In this document: piece after piece, positions 16,356 through 25,098 of the stretch | How positions within the stretch are numbered: position 1 is the first letter of the stretch | Layout of the letters: each line of letters opens with the position of its first letter | Assembly: GCA_944389935.1 (NCBI GenBank) | Contig: CALXOE010000032.1 | Location: 1 to 41,258 of the forward strand | Direction of reading: 5' to 3' | DNA from: an uncultured Victivallis sp. | GTDB taxonomy: Bacteria > Verrucomicrobiota > Lentisphaeria > Victivallales > Victivallaceae | DNA: 41,258 nt | Made by a program: the position numbers and the translations under genes | Notes under the pieces: model-generated | What the model was told of the DNA's origin: nothing | The model's database searches: none | The model's input: the letters and a program-made list of their open reading frames with translations, nothing else

Positions 16356-17282
16356 ATGGAACCAATCACACTGGAACTGGACAACTTCATCAATCCGGCA
16401 GTCGGGGCGGAGGTGTCGTTTCACGCGATCAGCTGGAACGCGGGGCGGCGGCAATCCTCCATTCCGAGCGGCGGCAATCTGCACTACCACTCCCTCCCCT
16501 CGGGGGGGACGGTCGAACATTCGCACGAGTTCGGCGAGCTGATCTTCCTGCTGTCGGGAACGATCGTGCACCGCGTCAACGGAGAAAAACAGCTCCTCGA
16601 ACCGAACAGCATCGTCTTTGTGCGGCCGAACGACCGGCACGGCTTTCTTCCTGCCCCCGGAGCGCCCGGGTGCGAATTGCTGCTGCTCTCCTTTCATCTG
16701 GAGTTCTTCGTGACGATCAGCCGTTATCTCGAGGACGACGCATTTCTGCACGGTTACACTGAGAGTGTCCTCCCGCCCGTTTTCCAGCTGCCGGAGAGCC
16801 GCATGAACGAACTCTCGCTCGAACTGTTGAGTCTGAATGCACAGGGAATTTCGCCCGCGGTTCGCAAGATCCGGTTCAAGGTGCTGCTCGCCAACCTGTT
16901 CACCCGCTTCTTCCTGCCGCGCGAATCCGCCGGAGGGGCCGACGCTCCGGAATGGCTCGAAAGTCTCTGCGAAAAAATGCGGACTCCGGTGAATTTCATC
17001 CCGGGACTCAAACGCATGCAGCAGCTCTCCGGCTACACGCCGGAGTATCTCTGCAAGATCTTCCGCAAACACCTCGGGCGCACTCCGACCGAGTTCGTCA
17101 ACGAACTGCGGATCAACTATGCGGCCCGGATGCTGGCCGATTCGGACGAGTCGATCGCAGAACTCGCCTATCGTCTGAACATCCAGAGCCTGAGCCGGTT
17201 CTATCATCTGTTCCGCAATCAATACAGCTGCACGCCGGCCGAATATCGCCGGCGCGCGCATGCCGCCCGCCGCCTGCTCTGA
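16356..17282 (+). CDS. AraC-family regulator with cupin sensor domain
   Basis: A 308-residue protein. The N-terminus is an AraC-type cupin (VEHSHEFGELIFLLSGTIVHRVNG, then LEPNSIVFVRPNDRHGF). The C-terminal about 100 residues carry the two helix-turn-helices (MQQLSGYTPEYLCKIFRKHLG and ESIAELAYRLNIQSLSRFYHLF) and the closing CTPAEYRR. I set the start at ATG 16356, where the cupin region begins; the frame runs 99 codons further upstream, through the divergent promoter and into the opposite gene, which is not plausible. No Shine-Dalgarno is visible, and a TATATT lies only 8-13 bp before the ATG, so the mRNA may be leaderless. It probably controls the divergent corrinoid methyltransferase operon. 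The effector is unknown. Confidence 0.9.
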   Translation: MEPITLELDNFINPAVGAEVSFHAISWNAGRRQSSIPSGGNLHYHSLPSGGTVEHSHEFGELIFLLSGTIVHRVNGEKQLLEPNSIVFVRPNDRHGFLPAPGAPGCELLLLSFHLEFFVTISRYLEDDAFLHGYTESVLPPVFQLPESRMNELSLELLSLNAQGISPAVRKIRFKVLLANLFTRFFLPRESAGGADAPEWLESLCEKMRTPVNFIPGLKRMQQLSGYTPEYLCKIFRKHLGRTPTEFVNELRINYAARMLADSDESIAELAYRLNIQSLSRFYHLFRNQYSCTPAEYRRRAHAARRLL

Positions 17283-17296
17283 CAACCCCGGTCGCC

Positions 17297-18349
17297 TCAA
17301 TAGCAGTGCACAAGTCCGTGCAGGTTGCGCCCCGCCGCCAGAGCGGGTTTCACCGCGCCCTCCAGAGAGAGTGCCAGCAGTGGAATTCCGCGGTCCACGG
17401 TATTCCGGTAGATCGTCTCCATGTCGTTGTATTCCGGCTGGGAAAGCTGGACTCCGGTGAGGCCGGGCGTCGCGGCCAGATCCGCGATATAGTGGTCACC
17501 GCGGCCGCAGAAGTGAACGACACCGCCGCCGAACTCCTCGAGCAATTCCCGGTCGAACGGCTGCGCGAATTCCCGATACATTTCAGCAGGGAGATTCATC
17601 GCGGAGTCGTCCCGCAGCACGATCCTTCCGATATGTCCCCAGCCCCAGTGAGAGCAGAGTCTCCCCGTCCGCCCCGGAAACGCCTCCTCCCAGCGGTGCA
17701 TGAATCTCCGATACGTTTCAGTCAGCAGCGCAAGCAGCGCCTTGACCAGCTCCGGACAGTCGTAGAAAGCGAGAAAGATATCGCTGCCCCAGATCATCTC
17801 CGCCAGATCGAGCGGTCCCTGCAAATCCGGGTGATAGATCCGGACATATTCGCTCAACTTCGGATATGGCGCGAGCTTTTCGCGAAAATAAGCCGCCGTC
17901 TCAAACACGCGCGCTCCCCAGCCGCGATCGAGATCCGGCACGCCGGCATCCACCAGAGCCCGGATGCCGTCGGTGCCTCCCGGCAGCGGATGGGAGGCCG
18001 GCAGCGTATCATGCGCATCGTCCAGATAAAAAATCTCGACCCCGAAGAGAGACGGCAGAATCGTGGTGCCGTAGTTGCAGCGGATATTCAGAATCTGTCC
18101 GTTCCCCTCTGCAATGCAGCGGGAAGCGACGGAAAGCTCCCGTAAGAGCATGAGTTCCAGATCTTTCAGCGCGGGATTGATGAGGAGTTTCGGCCATTCG
18201 ACCCGGGCCGGAACGGCTTCCCCTCGCCGCGGCTGGAAATACGGAGCCGGGCAGCGCCCGCTCAGGAACTCCCGCCAGTCGGCTTCCAGTTTCTCCTCCA
18301 CCGCAACATCGAGACGATTCTCGAGATCTTCCAGATACTGTTCCAGCAT
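17297..18349 (-). CDS. URO-D family methyltransferase-like protein
   Basis: A 350-residue protein from the ATG at 18349. The frame extends 15 codons upstream to a GTG, with GGGGTG before the internal ATG. URO-D superfamily blocks are visible: ADWREFLSGRCP, NIRCNYGTTILPSLFG, DLQGPLDLAEMIWGSDIF and VVHFCGRGDHYIADL. The last supplies a His-x-Cys pair compatible with zinc. It is the third URO-D paralogue in 7 kb and differs clearly from the other two. It converges on the AraC gene with a 14-bp gap. It could be the substrate-side methyltransferase, or may act on its own. No clear promoter was found in the 166 bp between it and ybeY. Confidence 0.82.
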   Translation of the reverse strand: MLEQYLEDLENRLDVAVEEKLEADWREFLSGRCPAPYFQPRRGEAVPARVEWPKLLINPALKDLELMLLRELSVASRCIAEGNGQILNIRCNYGTTILPSLFGVEIFYLDDAHDTLPASHPLPGGTDGIRALVDAGVPDLDRGWGARVFETAAYFREKLAPYPKLSEYVRIYHPDLQGPLDLAEMIWGSDIFLAFYDCPELVKALLALLTETYRRFMHRWEEAFPGRTGRLCSHWGWGHIGRIVLRDDSAMNLPAEMYREFAQPFDRELLEEFGGGVVHFCGRGDHYIADLAATPGLTGVQLSQPEYNDMETIYRNTVDRGIPLLALSLEGAVKPALAAGRNLHGLVHCY

Positions 18350-18515
18350 CGCCGCACCCCGCAGATTTCGATTGAGAGTCTTTCCAGGCCGCACCCGTCG
18401 CGACTCCAGAAAAAGTTAATGCGGGAATGAGAAATTGCAAGTTGCCATCCCCGTTTTCCCGCAGATTTTTCCCAAATCTCCCGCGGAAACCGACCGGCCG
18501 ACGTCGCAGCTCCGC

Positions 18516-19010
18516 TCATCCAAGCGAGCCGCGTTCCGGGAAAATCGAACCGAAGTCGAACTCCGGTTCGAGCGCCTCAAGCACCTCGCGCTCGCGACGA
18601 CGCATGCGGCGTCTCGGCCCCGGCGAAAGATCATCCTCTCCGGCACTGTGCAGCAGTCCGTGCACGAGATAGAGAACCAGTTCACGCGCGTAACTCGAAT
18701 CCTCGCGCGCGGCTCCCTCACGCAGCGCGGCATCCACGCAGATGATGAGTTCAACCGCCGGTTCTCCGGGGAACAGCGACTCCGGATCGTCAAAGTAGCT
18801 GAACGTAATTACGTCCGTCGTCCCCGTATGTCCGACAAACTCCTCGTTCGCCGCCGCCATCGCCCGGTCTCCGACGAACCGCACGTCAAGCTCCCAATCG
18901 GTATCCGGCAATCCGGCCAGCACCGCGGCGCGCGCGGCGAGTGCCTTCAACTCACTTCTCCGCGGGCGGGGCAGACGGCGCGTTTGCCATGCGTAATTCA
19001 CTGTGATCAC
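18516..19010 (-). CDS. ybeY: Endoribonuclease YbeY (rRNA maturation factor)
   Basis: A 164-residue protein with the YbeY core: GHTGTTDVITFSYFDD, then ELIICVDAA, then the zinc motif in LVHGLLHSAGEDD. YbeY is a single-strand RNase needed for 16S rRNA 3' maturation and ribosome quality control. The third metal ligand of the usual HGxLHxxGxDH motif is replaced, reading HGLLHSAGEDD, with Asp where His is common. Start chosen at GTG 19010 because AGGAG lies 7 nt upstream and the peptide then opens with the typical ITVNY. An ATG at 19034 would be an alternative. The gene overlaps the 3' end of the HD-domain gene by about 59 bp. The phoH-pgpH-like-ybeY order is a widely conserved operon. Confidence 0.9.
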   Translation of the reverse strand: MITVNYAWQTRRLPRPRRSELKALAARAAVLAGLPDTDWELDVRFVGDRAMAAANEEFVGHTGTTDVITFSYFDDPESLFPGEPAVELIICVDAALREGAAREDSSYARELVLYLVHGLLHSAGEDDLSPGPRRRMRRREREVLEALEPEFDFGSIFPERGSLG

Positions 19011-21342
19011 GTTTGCGCTCCTGATGGTAGGCAATCCGCCCGTGCTTCATGCTCACGAGCGTGTTGATGAAACTCTGCCGCACTTTTTCAAGCTCGGCGA
19101 GCGTAATATTCGCATTGTTCAGCTGCCGCCCCTCGAAGCGTCCGCGGAAAATCTGATCGACCACCGCCTCGATCTTCGATGCCGACGGCTTGTCGAGCGA
19201 ACGGCAGGCCGCTTCGCACGCATCCGCGAGGCTGATGATCGCCATCTCCTTGTCCTGCGGCGGAATCCCGTCGTACCGGAACTGCGATTCAAGCACGGGC
19301 GCGCTGTTCGGACTCTTTTTCTGCTCTTCCAGCGCCTTGTTGTAGAAGAACTTCACCAGATCGTTGCCGTGGTGCTGCCCGATCGCGTCGCGCACCGTCC
19401 GGCACATCCGGTACTGCCGCGCCAGAGCCAATCCCTCTTTCACATGGTCGCGGATGATGATGCTGCTCATCTGCGGATTCAAATCCAGATGCTGATTCGC
19501 ACTGTCCAGATTGTTCTCCGTAAAATACTGCGGCATCGCCAGTTTCCCAATGTCATGAAAGAGCGCGCCGGCCTTCGCCTTGAGCGGATTCGCTCCGATC
19601 GCCCGAGCAGCATCCTCCACGAGTGTCGCAACCATCAGACTGTGGAAAAACGTCCCCGGCGCCTCCCGTTTCATCCGTTCCAGCAGCGGATGGTTGTAGT
19701 CGCACAACACCATCAACGCCATATTCGTGCTCACATTGAAGAAAATCTCAAAAATAAAGATCAGAATCAGCGCCAGAATCGCCGTCGCCGCCGCATTCGT
19801 GAACGCGATCACCGCCGACTGCCCCAGCAGCAGCAGGAAATTCGGAGCGTGAAAATTCACAAGATTCAAATTCAACACCCAGACCAGCGGAAACACCGAC
19901 AGCAGTATGCGGATGAAGTAAGAGCGGTAATTCGTCGCGGAACGAACCGCCAACGCCGTCAGAGAACAGATCACCATCCCTTTGATCGCGAGATCGAACG
20001 AGCGCTCCGGCAGCAGCATCATCGCCGCGATCGAAGCGACGAAGAACCCCGCGCACAACGCCACCCGATATCCCATCGTCACCGCAAGCAGCACCGAACC
20101 CAGAGCAACCGGGATTGCCTCGGCCGCCAGAATGCCCGGCAGATCATTGGAACGACCCGCCAGGTTGTTGAAGAAGTGAAACCCGGCGAAATTCGCCAGC
20201 AGCGAGAGAATCACGATGAACCCCAGCAGCATACTGCGCTTGTTCACCCGCACCACTTCCGGATGCAGATGGTAAAGATAGAACGCCGCGAAAATCACCA
20301 GCACAAGACTCCAGACCGTATAGTGAATCAGCGCCGCAATCTCCTGATCCATCTTCAGACGACTGCGATCCGCCTGCTCGAACGCCTGGAGCTTTTCACT
20401 GATCTCCGGCGTGACCTCCTCGCCCCGGCGCACCAGCAGATCCCCTTTTGACACCGCAACCATCACCGGCTCGACAGCATCGGCGGCCCGCCGCAGCTCC
20501 TCCTGGTAAAGTTTTTCATCGCTGTTGAGATTTCCATCCGGCCCCAGCAGCTGCAGAAACAGTTCGTTCAAATTCCGGAATATCTTCTCCCGGTTTCCTC
20601 CGGTGTAGGAGTTCAGCACATCGGCCGCAAGCCGGTCCGCCACCGCCTGTGGATCATCCTGTTCCGTCACATTCTTCACGGGCCAGCGCCGCTGTTCCTG
20701 GTCGATCACCCGCAGCGTCTGGCTCACCCGGAGCGAATCACGTTCACTTCGGCTTAAAATCCCGCGCCCGAGAATCCGGCCGAGCAACGTGTCAAAGTCA
20801 TTGCGTTCCCCGGGCGTGCGCAGAAACTCCCCGAGTGCCGCAACCAGCGCCGGATCGGCCGAGGCGGCAAGTTGTTCGGCGGGCAACGCCCCCGGAACAT
20901 ACTTGCGCCCGGCATTCTCGTCGGTAATGCGGCGGCTGACCGCTTCAAAAAAAGTCATGAAATTACGCCGGATCGCATTGTTGCTCTTCGCGTCGATCCG
21001 GTAATAGAGCGGAACTTTCTCCATCTCCCGCTCAGCTTCCTGCTTGGTTCCGTCCGCGTCCTGGTATGAGAAGTCGAGCGTGGCGATGATCGTGCGCGGC
21101 GCACGCTGCCCCACCTCGAGATTCAATACGCCCTCAATGTGCTGCTGCGCCGAGATCGTCAGCAGCACCGCCGAAATCGCCCAGATCATCACCAGCATGA
21201 AAATCCCGGGTGCAGGCGACCCCTCGATCGCTTCCGCAAATTTGTCCAGGTCGAAGTGCCGACGCGGAGCGACCATCCCCCGACGCTGCAACCGGCGCCG
21301 GGCCGAGAGCTTCATCCAGAATTCACGCAACGAATGAAACAT
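18952..21342 (-). CDS. 7TM-HD family membrane phosphodiesterase (PgpH/YqfF-like)
   Basis: A 796-residue protein. An N-terminal membrane anchor (about residues 45-65, PGIFMLVMIWAISAVLLTI) is followed by a large extracytoplasmic 7TMR-HDED domain (about 70-335). About seven membrane segments follow (about 340-545), then a cytoplasmic HD domain with GTFFHSLMVATLVEDAARAIG, ALFHDIGKLAMPQYF and a downstream HHGNDLVKFFY. Family members such as Listeria PgpH hydrolyse cyclic di-AMP, so a role in c-di-AMP turnover is likely. The start codon overlaps the phoH-like stop (TAATG), and ybeY overlaps its end, so the three are translationally coupled. Confidence 0.92.
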   Translation of the reverse strand: MFHSLREFWMKLSARRRLQRRGMVAPRRHFDLDKFAEAIEGSPAPGIFMLVMIWAISAVLLTISAQQHIEGVLNLEVGQRAPRTIIATLDFSYQDADGTKQEAEREMEKVPLYYRIDAKSNNAIRRNFMTFFEAVSRRITDENAGRKYVPGALPAEQLAASADPALVAALGEFLRTPGERNDFDTLLGRILGRGILSRSERDSLRVSQTLRVIDQEQRRWPVKNVTEQDDPQAVADRLAADVLNSYTGGNREKIFRNLNELFLQLLGPDGNLNSDEKLYQEELRRAADAVEPVMVAVSKGDLLVRRGEEVTPEISEKLQAFEQADRSRLKMDQEIAALIHYTVWSLVLVIFAAFYLYHLHPEVVRVNKRSMLLGFIVILSLLANFAGFHFFNNLAGRSNDLPGILAAEAIPVALGSVLLAVTMGYRVALCAGFFVASIAAMMLLPERSFDLAIKGMVICSLTALAVRSATNYRSYFIRILLSVFPLVWVLNLNLVNFHAPNFLLLLGQSAVIAFTNAAATAILALILIFIFEIFFNVSTNMALMVLCDYNHPLLERMKREAPGTFFHSLMVATLVEDAARAIGANPLKAKAGALFHDIGKLAMPQYFTENNLDSANQHLDLNPQMSSIIIRDHVKEGLALARQYRMCRTVRDAIGQHHGNDLVKFFYNKALEEQKKSPNSAPVLESQFRYDGIPPQDKEMAIISLADACEAACRSLDKPSASKIEAVVDQIFRGRFEGRQLNNANITLAELEKVRQSFINTLVSMKHGRIAYHQERKRDHSELRMANAPSAPPAEK

Positions 21343-22307
21343 TACCGAACCTCTTCCGTTTCCACACCGTTGTAAGCGAGAATGATCTTCTCCAGCAGTG
21401 CGTGACGAACCACGTCCCCCGTATCGAAAAAGACAAATCCGATCTCCGGAACTTTCTGCAGCGTATCGATCGCATGCAGCAGCCCCGACCGTTCGCGCCC
21501 CGTCAAATCCGATTGCGACGGATCCCCGGTAATCACGCAGCGCGAACCGAACCCCATCCGGGTCAGAAACATCAGCATCTGCTCCTCCGTCGTATTCTGC
21601 GCCTCGTCGAGGATGATGAACGCATTGTTCAGCGTCCTCCCGCGCATGAACGCCAGCGGCGCGACTTCGATCACCCCGCGCTCGATCAGGCCGGACACCT
21701 CGTCGAAACTCATCATGTCATACAACGCATCGTACAGTGGACGCAGATACGGCATGATCTTCTCCTCGAGACTGCCGGGCAGAAAACCGAGATTTTCCCC
21801 GGATTCCCGGGCGGGCCGGGTCAGGACGATCCGATTCACATTTCCTTTCAGAAATTCCGAGACCGCCAGCGCCATCGCCAGATAGGTCTTTCCCGTCCCC
21901 GCAGGGCCGATTCCGAATACCACATCGCGACTGCGGATCGCACGGACGTACTCCAGCTGGCGGCGGGAACGGGGCAGAACTTCCCGCTTCTTCGGACTCA
22001 CATCGATGCGCTCTTTGAGCAGTTCGCGGATATCCCCCTCGCGCCGATCCCGGAACGATCGGCACAAAAATTCAAAATCCCGCGTATCGAGCTGTTTCCC
22101 GCGAACCAGATAGAAGTCTGCAAGCTCGGCCAGAAACGCCTCGGTCCGGCCGACCGCCTCTTCACTTCCCTCTATTTGTACCCAGTTCTCACGCGCGACC
22201 AGCCGAACCCCGAACAACCGTTCCAGCGTCCGAAGACCGCGGACCTCATCTCCCGCACACGCAATATGCCATGTGAGTCCTTTGTCAAAATAATATCTGC
22301 TCTCCAA
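21342..22307 (-). CDS. phoH: PhoH-like ATPase
   Basis: A 321-residue protein with a KH-like N-terminus (FGVRLVARENWVQIEG, about 32-47). The P-loop ATPase domain has Walker A GPAGTGKT at 134-141, the RPARESGENLGFLPG loop, Walker B FIILDEAQN and sensor VITGDPSQSDL, all typical of PhoH/YbeZ. PhoH/YbeZ associates with YbeY and has predicted RNA-linked ATPase or helicase activity; ybeY lies two genes downstream here. The only in-frame start that gives the normal N-terminus is TTG at 22307. The stop and the next start overlap as TAATG. An intrinsic terminator upstream separates it from the LysM gene, so it should have its own promoter. Confidence 0.94.
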   Translation of the reverse strand: MESRYYFDKGLTWHIACAGDEVRGLRTLERLFGVRLVARENWVQIEGSEEAVGRTEAFLAELADFYLVRGKQLDTRDFEFLCRSFRDRREGDIRELLKERIDVSPKKREVLPRSRRQLEYVRAIRSRDVVFGIGPAGTGKTYLAMALAVSEFLKGNVNRIVLTRPARESGENLGFLPGSLEEKIMPYLRPLYDALYDMMSFDEVSGLIERGVIEVAPLAFMRGRTLNNAFIILDEAQNTTEEQMLMFLTRMGFGSRCVITGDPSQSDLTGRERSGLLHAIDTLQKVPEIGFVFFDTGDVVRHALLEKIILAYNGVETEEVR

Positions 22308-22351
22308 TTCCGTCCACCGCCCATCCTGAAAAATACGGCCCGGGAAACCGC

Positions 22352-22387
22352 AAAACGCGGCTGCGGGAATCCACTCCCCGAGCCGCG
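22352..22387 (-). terminator. Intrinsic terminator of the LysM lipoprotein gene
   Basis: On the minus strand a CGCGGCT/AGCCGCG stem (22387-22381 with 22362-22356) is followed at once by TTTT (22355-22352). Further pairing (GGGGA with TCCC) extends the hairpin inside the loop. It lies 20 bp after the LysM stop. Confidence 0.7.
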
Positions 22388-22407
22388 CCCTGAAAACTCC
22401 GCTCCGA

Positions 22408-23022
22408 TTACGGCTGCGGAATCCGGATCTTCGCCCCGAGCGGCAGCTTGTTCGGATTCGGGATCACGTCCTTGTTCGCCTCATAGATCCGCCCGAACAG
22501 CCGTCCGTCTTTGTAAAACTTCTTCGCAATGCCGGAAAGCGTATCCCCCGGTCTGACCACATATTCCGTATACTTCTGCTCCACGGCCGACTTCTCCTGA
22601 CCGGCCGCTTTCAGCTCGGTTTCCGGTGCTGCGACAGGCTTCGGAAGCGCCTCGTCCTCCTCCGGCTCGAGCACGATCCCCTCCTCAACCGTACCGGTCG
22701 GATCATCCGCCGCGGCTTCCGGCTGAGATTGCGTGGGAGCCTCATTCTCGGCAATGACGATCTCATCCTCTTCGGCTACGAGTTCGCCGGCTCCCGCTTC
22801 CGCAACCGGCTGCTGCCCATCACTGGAGAGCGTCGTATATTTGTCCTGCGTCGCCTGAGCCGCAGTACGGGGCGGGCGGAACGAGGGATAGCTCTCACTC
22901 ACGTAAGAGTACCACTGCAGTTCAGCGTCACCCATTCCCGTCTCCGCAAGCTGCGGCTGACAACCCGCCGCCAGAGCAAGAAGTACCGCACCACCCATAC
23001 CGATAGAAAGAGCTTTCATCAT
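22408..23022 (-). CDS. LysM-domain lipoprotein
   Basis: A 204-residue protein from ATG 23022. A GGGAGGCGAA site precedes it, and the longer frame adds 63 unlikely residues. A lipoprotein signal ends in LALAAG-C21. The middle (about 50-150) is low complexity, rich in Glu, Ala and Pro, and probably a flexible spacer. The C-terminus is one LysM domain (YVVRPGDTLSGIAKKFY, then ANKDVIPNPNKLPLGAKIRIP), which binds peptidoglycan N-acetylglucosamine chains. It is probably anchored in the outer membrane and reaches the cell wall. It stands alone between two terminators. Partners are unknown. Confidence 0.88.
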   Translation of the reverse strand: MMKALSIGMGGAVLLALAAGCQPQLAETGMGDAELQWYSYVSESYPSFRPPRTAAQATQDKYTTLSSDGQQPVAEAGAGELVAEEDEIVIAENEAPTQSQPEAAADDPTGTVEEGIVLEPEEDEALPKPVAAPETELKAAGQEKSAVEQKYTEYVVRPGDTLSGIAKKFYKDGRLFGRIYEANKDVIPNPNKLPLGAKIRIPQP

Positions 23023-23182
23023 TTCGCCTCCCGTCACAACATATGATTTCCAACCACCATCATCCGGCTGTCGCCTCCCCCACATACTCCGGAAGCGCCG
23101 TTCAAGTGTCTGCCGGCGGATTCCCCGCCGCATAAATATATCCCGTTTTTTTTCAAAAACAACCTGCCGGAACAGCTTTCCT

Positions 23183-23227
23183 GCAAAAAAGCACAAAAGC
23201 CGCCCCGCCAACCCGGCGGAACGGCTT
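23183..23227 (-). terminator. Intrinsic terminator of fabF
   Basis: A 13-bp stem (23227-23215 with 23209-23197, two G-U pairs) with a 5-nt loop lies 18 bp after the fabF stop on the minus strand. It is followed by TTGTGCTTTTTT. This is the best-formed terminator in the fab region. Confidence 0.85.
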
Positions 23228-23244
23228 CGACAAATCCGACTCGA

Positions 23245-24501
23245 TTACTCGAATTTGCGGAAAATCAGAACACCGTTGTGCCCGCCGAATCCGAGATTCT
23301 GGTTCACCGCGACTTTCACTTCGCGTTCTTTCGGCTGGTTCGGCGTGACATCCAGATCACAAAGCGGATCCGGCGTCTCATAATTGATCGTCGGAGGAAT
23401 GATCCCCGTCTCAATCGCTTTCACGCAGACAATCGACTCGAGCCCGCCGGCAGCGCCGAGCGCATGCCCCGTCGCGCCTTTCGTGCTGCTGACCGCGACT
23501 TTCTTCGCATGATCTTTCAGCACCGACTTGATCGCCATCGTCTCGAACTTGTCATTCAACTGAGTACTCGTACCGTGGGCATTGATGTAATCAATGTCTT
23601 CCGGATTGAGTCCCGCATGCCGCAGCGCCATCTTGAGGGCACGCGCCATGCCTTCCCCTTCCGGATGCGGAGCCGTCACATGATGCGCATCACCGGTCGC
23701 GCCGTAACCGACCAGCTCGGCCAGAATCTTCGCACCGCGTTTCTTCGCGTGCTCATACTCTTCGAGGATCATCACGCCCGCGCCCTCGCTCATCACGAAT
23801 CCATCGCGATCGAGATCGAACGGACGGCTCGCATGCTGCGGATCATCGTTGCGCGTACTCAACGCTTTCAGGGCGCAGAATCCCGCCACCCCGAGCGGAA
23901 CGATTGTCGCCTCCGCTCCGCCGCAGATCATGATATCCGCATCATCGCGCTTGATCGTCCAGAAAGACTCTCCGATCGAGTGGGTTCCGGTGGAACACGC
24001 CGTCACAAGCCCGAGATTCGGCCCCCCCGCTCCATAGCGGATCGAAATGTTCCCGGAAGCAAGATCCCCGATCATCATCGGAATCAGAAACGGAGAAATC
24101 CGCCCCGGCCCGCGCTCAAGCAGAACGCGATCCTGCTCACTCATCGTATAAAGGCCGCCGATACCACTCGAAACGATCACGCCGACGCGATTCGGATCGA
24201 CCACATCACCACCGCGGAGATCCTGCGGCAGACCGGCGGTCGCCATCGCCTCATCGGCCGCAGCGATCGCATACTGGCAGAAAAGATCGAGGCGCTTCGC
24301 ATCTTTCGGGCTCATGTAGCCGCTGAAATCAAACCCCTTGACCTCTCCCGCAATCCGCGTCCGGTACTCCGAAGCGTCGAACCGGGTGATTGCACCGATC
24401 CCGCAACGGCCGTTGATCAGAGCGTCCCAGAAATCCGGAACGTTGTTGCCGACGCAGGAAATTACGCCGTACCCGGTCACTACCACACGCCTGTCGTTCA
24501 T
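23245..24501 (-). CDS. fabF: Beta-ketoacyl-ACP synthase II
   Basis: A 418-residue condensing enzyme of fatty acid elongation that joins malonyl-ACP to acyl-ACP. The catalytic triad is visible: nucleophile C169 in VTACSTGTHSIG, H309 in INAHGTSTQLND and H346 in KGATGHALGAAGG. The C-terminal NLGFGGHNG motif of KAS II is present. Length is normal for FabF. It follows acpP by about 176 bp and ends in a strong terminator, closing the fabD-fabG-acpP-fabF set. Start at ATG 24501, preceded by AAGGAGTGACAAGGACGAT. Confidence 0.97.
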   Translation of the reverse strand: MNDRRVVVTGYGVISCVGNNVPDFWDALINGRCGIGAITRFDASEYRTRIAGEVKGFDFSGYMSPKDAKRLDLFCQYAIAAADEAMATAGLPQDLRGGDVVDPNRVGVIVSSGIGGLYTMSEQDRVLLERGPGRISPFLIPMMIGDLASGNISIRYGAGGPNLGLVTACSTGTHSIGESFWTIKRDDADIMICGGAEATIVPLGVAGFCALKALSTRNDDPQHASRPFDLDRDGFVMSEGAGVMILEEYEHAKKRGAKILAELVGYGATGDAHHVTAPHPEGEGMARALKMALRHAGLNPEDIDYINAHGTSTQLNDKFETMAIKSVLKDHAKKVAVSSTKGATGHALGAAGGLESIVCVKAIETGIIPPTINYETPDPLCDLDVTPNQPKEREVKVAVNQNLGFGGHNGVLIFRKFE

Positions 24502-24677
24502 ATCGTCCTTGTCACTCCTTCCCTACCGCGGAACCTGCCGCCGGATGTTCTTAACAGAAAACAAGACCACCTTGCGTATTCATTACGAAAAGTGGCCCGT
24601 TCCTCCGGTGCATCGCACCGTCGTCATGCGCACGGCCAGGCCTCTCCAGCTCAGGAACCGTACGGGCAAAGAGGATC

Positions 24678-24917
24678 TTACTCCTGGCTCTTGCTCTCGA
24701 CGTACTTGATCGCATCGCCGACGCTGGTCAGCTTCTCGGCATCCTCGTCCGGAATCTCCGAACCGAATTCCTCCTCGAGAGCCATCACGAGCTCGACCTG
24801 ATCGAGAGAATCAGCGCCGAGGTCCTCAATGAACTTCGCCTCCGGCGTCACCTGATCCTCGGAAACACCGAGCTGTTCGACGACGATTTTCTTCACTTTG
24901 TCAGCAACAGAAGACAT
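24678..24917 (-). CDS. acpP: Acyl carrier protein
   Basis: A 79-residue acidic protein with the phosphopantetheine site GADSL (S37) and the typical helix II sequence [14 protein letters not shown]. Start set at ATG 24917, with AGGGGA upstream; two codons further up lies only a TTG. It carries growing acyl chains for FabD, FabF and FabG, whose genes flank it. It has its own promoter at 25000-25028, fitting the high demand for ACP. Confidence 0.97.
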   Translation of the reverse strand: MSSVADKVKKIVVEQLGVSEDQVTPEAKFIEDLGADSLDQVELVMALEEEFGSEIPDEDAEKLTSVGDAIKYVESKSQE

Positions 24918-24999
24918 CTTCAATCCCCTTTTTTCTTTGGTTATTCTCTGAAAGCCAATGCCGTTTCAAACTTTTATCATCTCAGCATACCATGATCTT

Positions 25000-25028
25000 A
25001 ATATGCCTCAATGCCCGGCAAAAGTCAA
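25000..25028 (-). promoter_or_regulatory. acpP promoter
   Basis: On the minus strand TTGACT (25028-25023) and CATATT (25005-25000) are 17 bp apart. They lie in the 181-bp gap between fabG and acpP, leaving a leader of about 75 nt. Confidence 0.75.
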
Positions 25029-25098
25029 ACCGTTTTCTCGAAATATTTCAGATTTTTTCGCCCCCGCCGCCCGAAACCGGACGGCAAAGAGGGAAAAA

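Noticed and set aside
15176..16762. 528-codon plus-strand frame opposite the MtaA-like gene and into araC
   Set aside because: Shadow rich in Arg and His. It conflicts with the MtaA-like and AraC proteins, which match families end to end.
23278..24801. 507-codon plus-strand frame opposite fabF and acpP
   Set aside because: Shadow frame; the minus-strand genes carry complete catalytic motifs.
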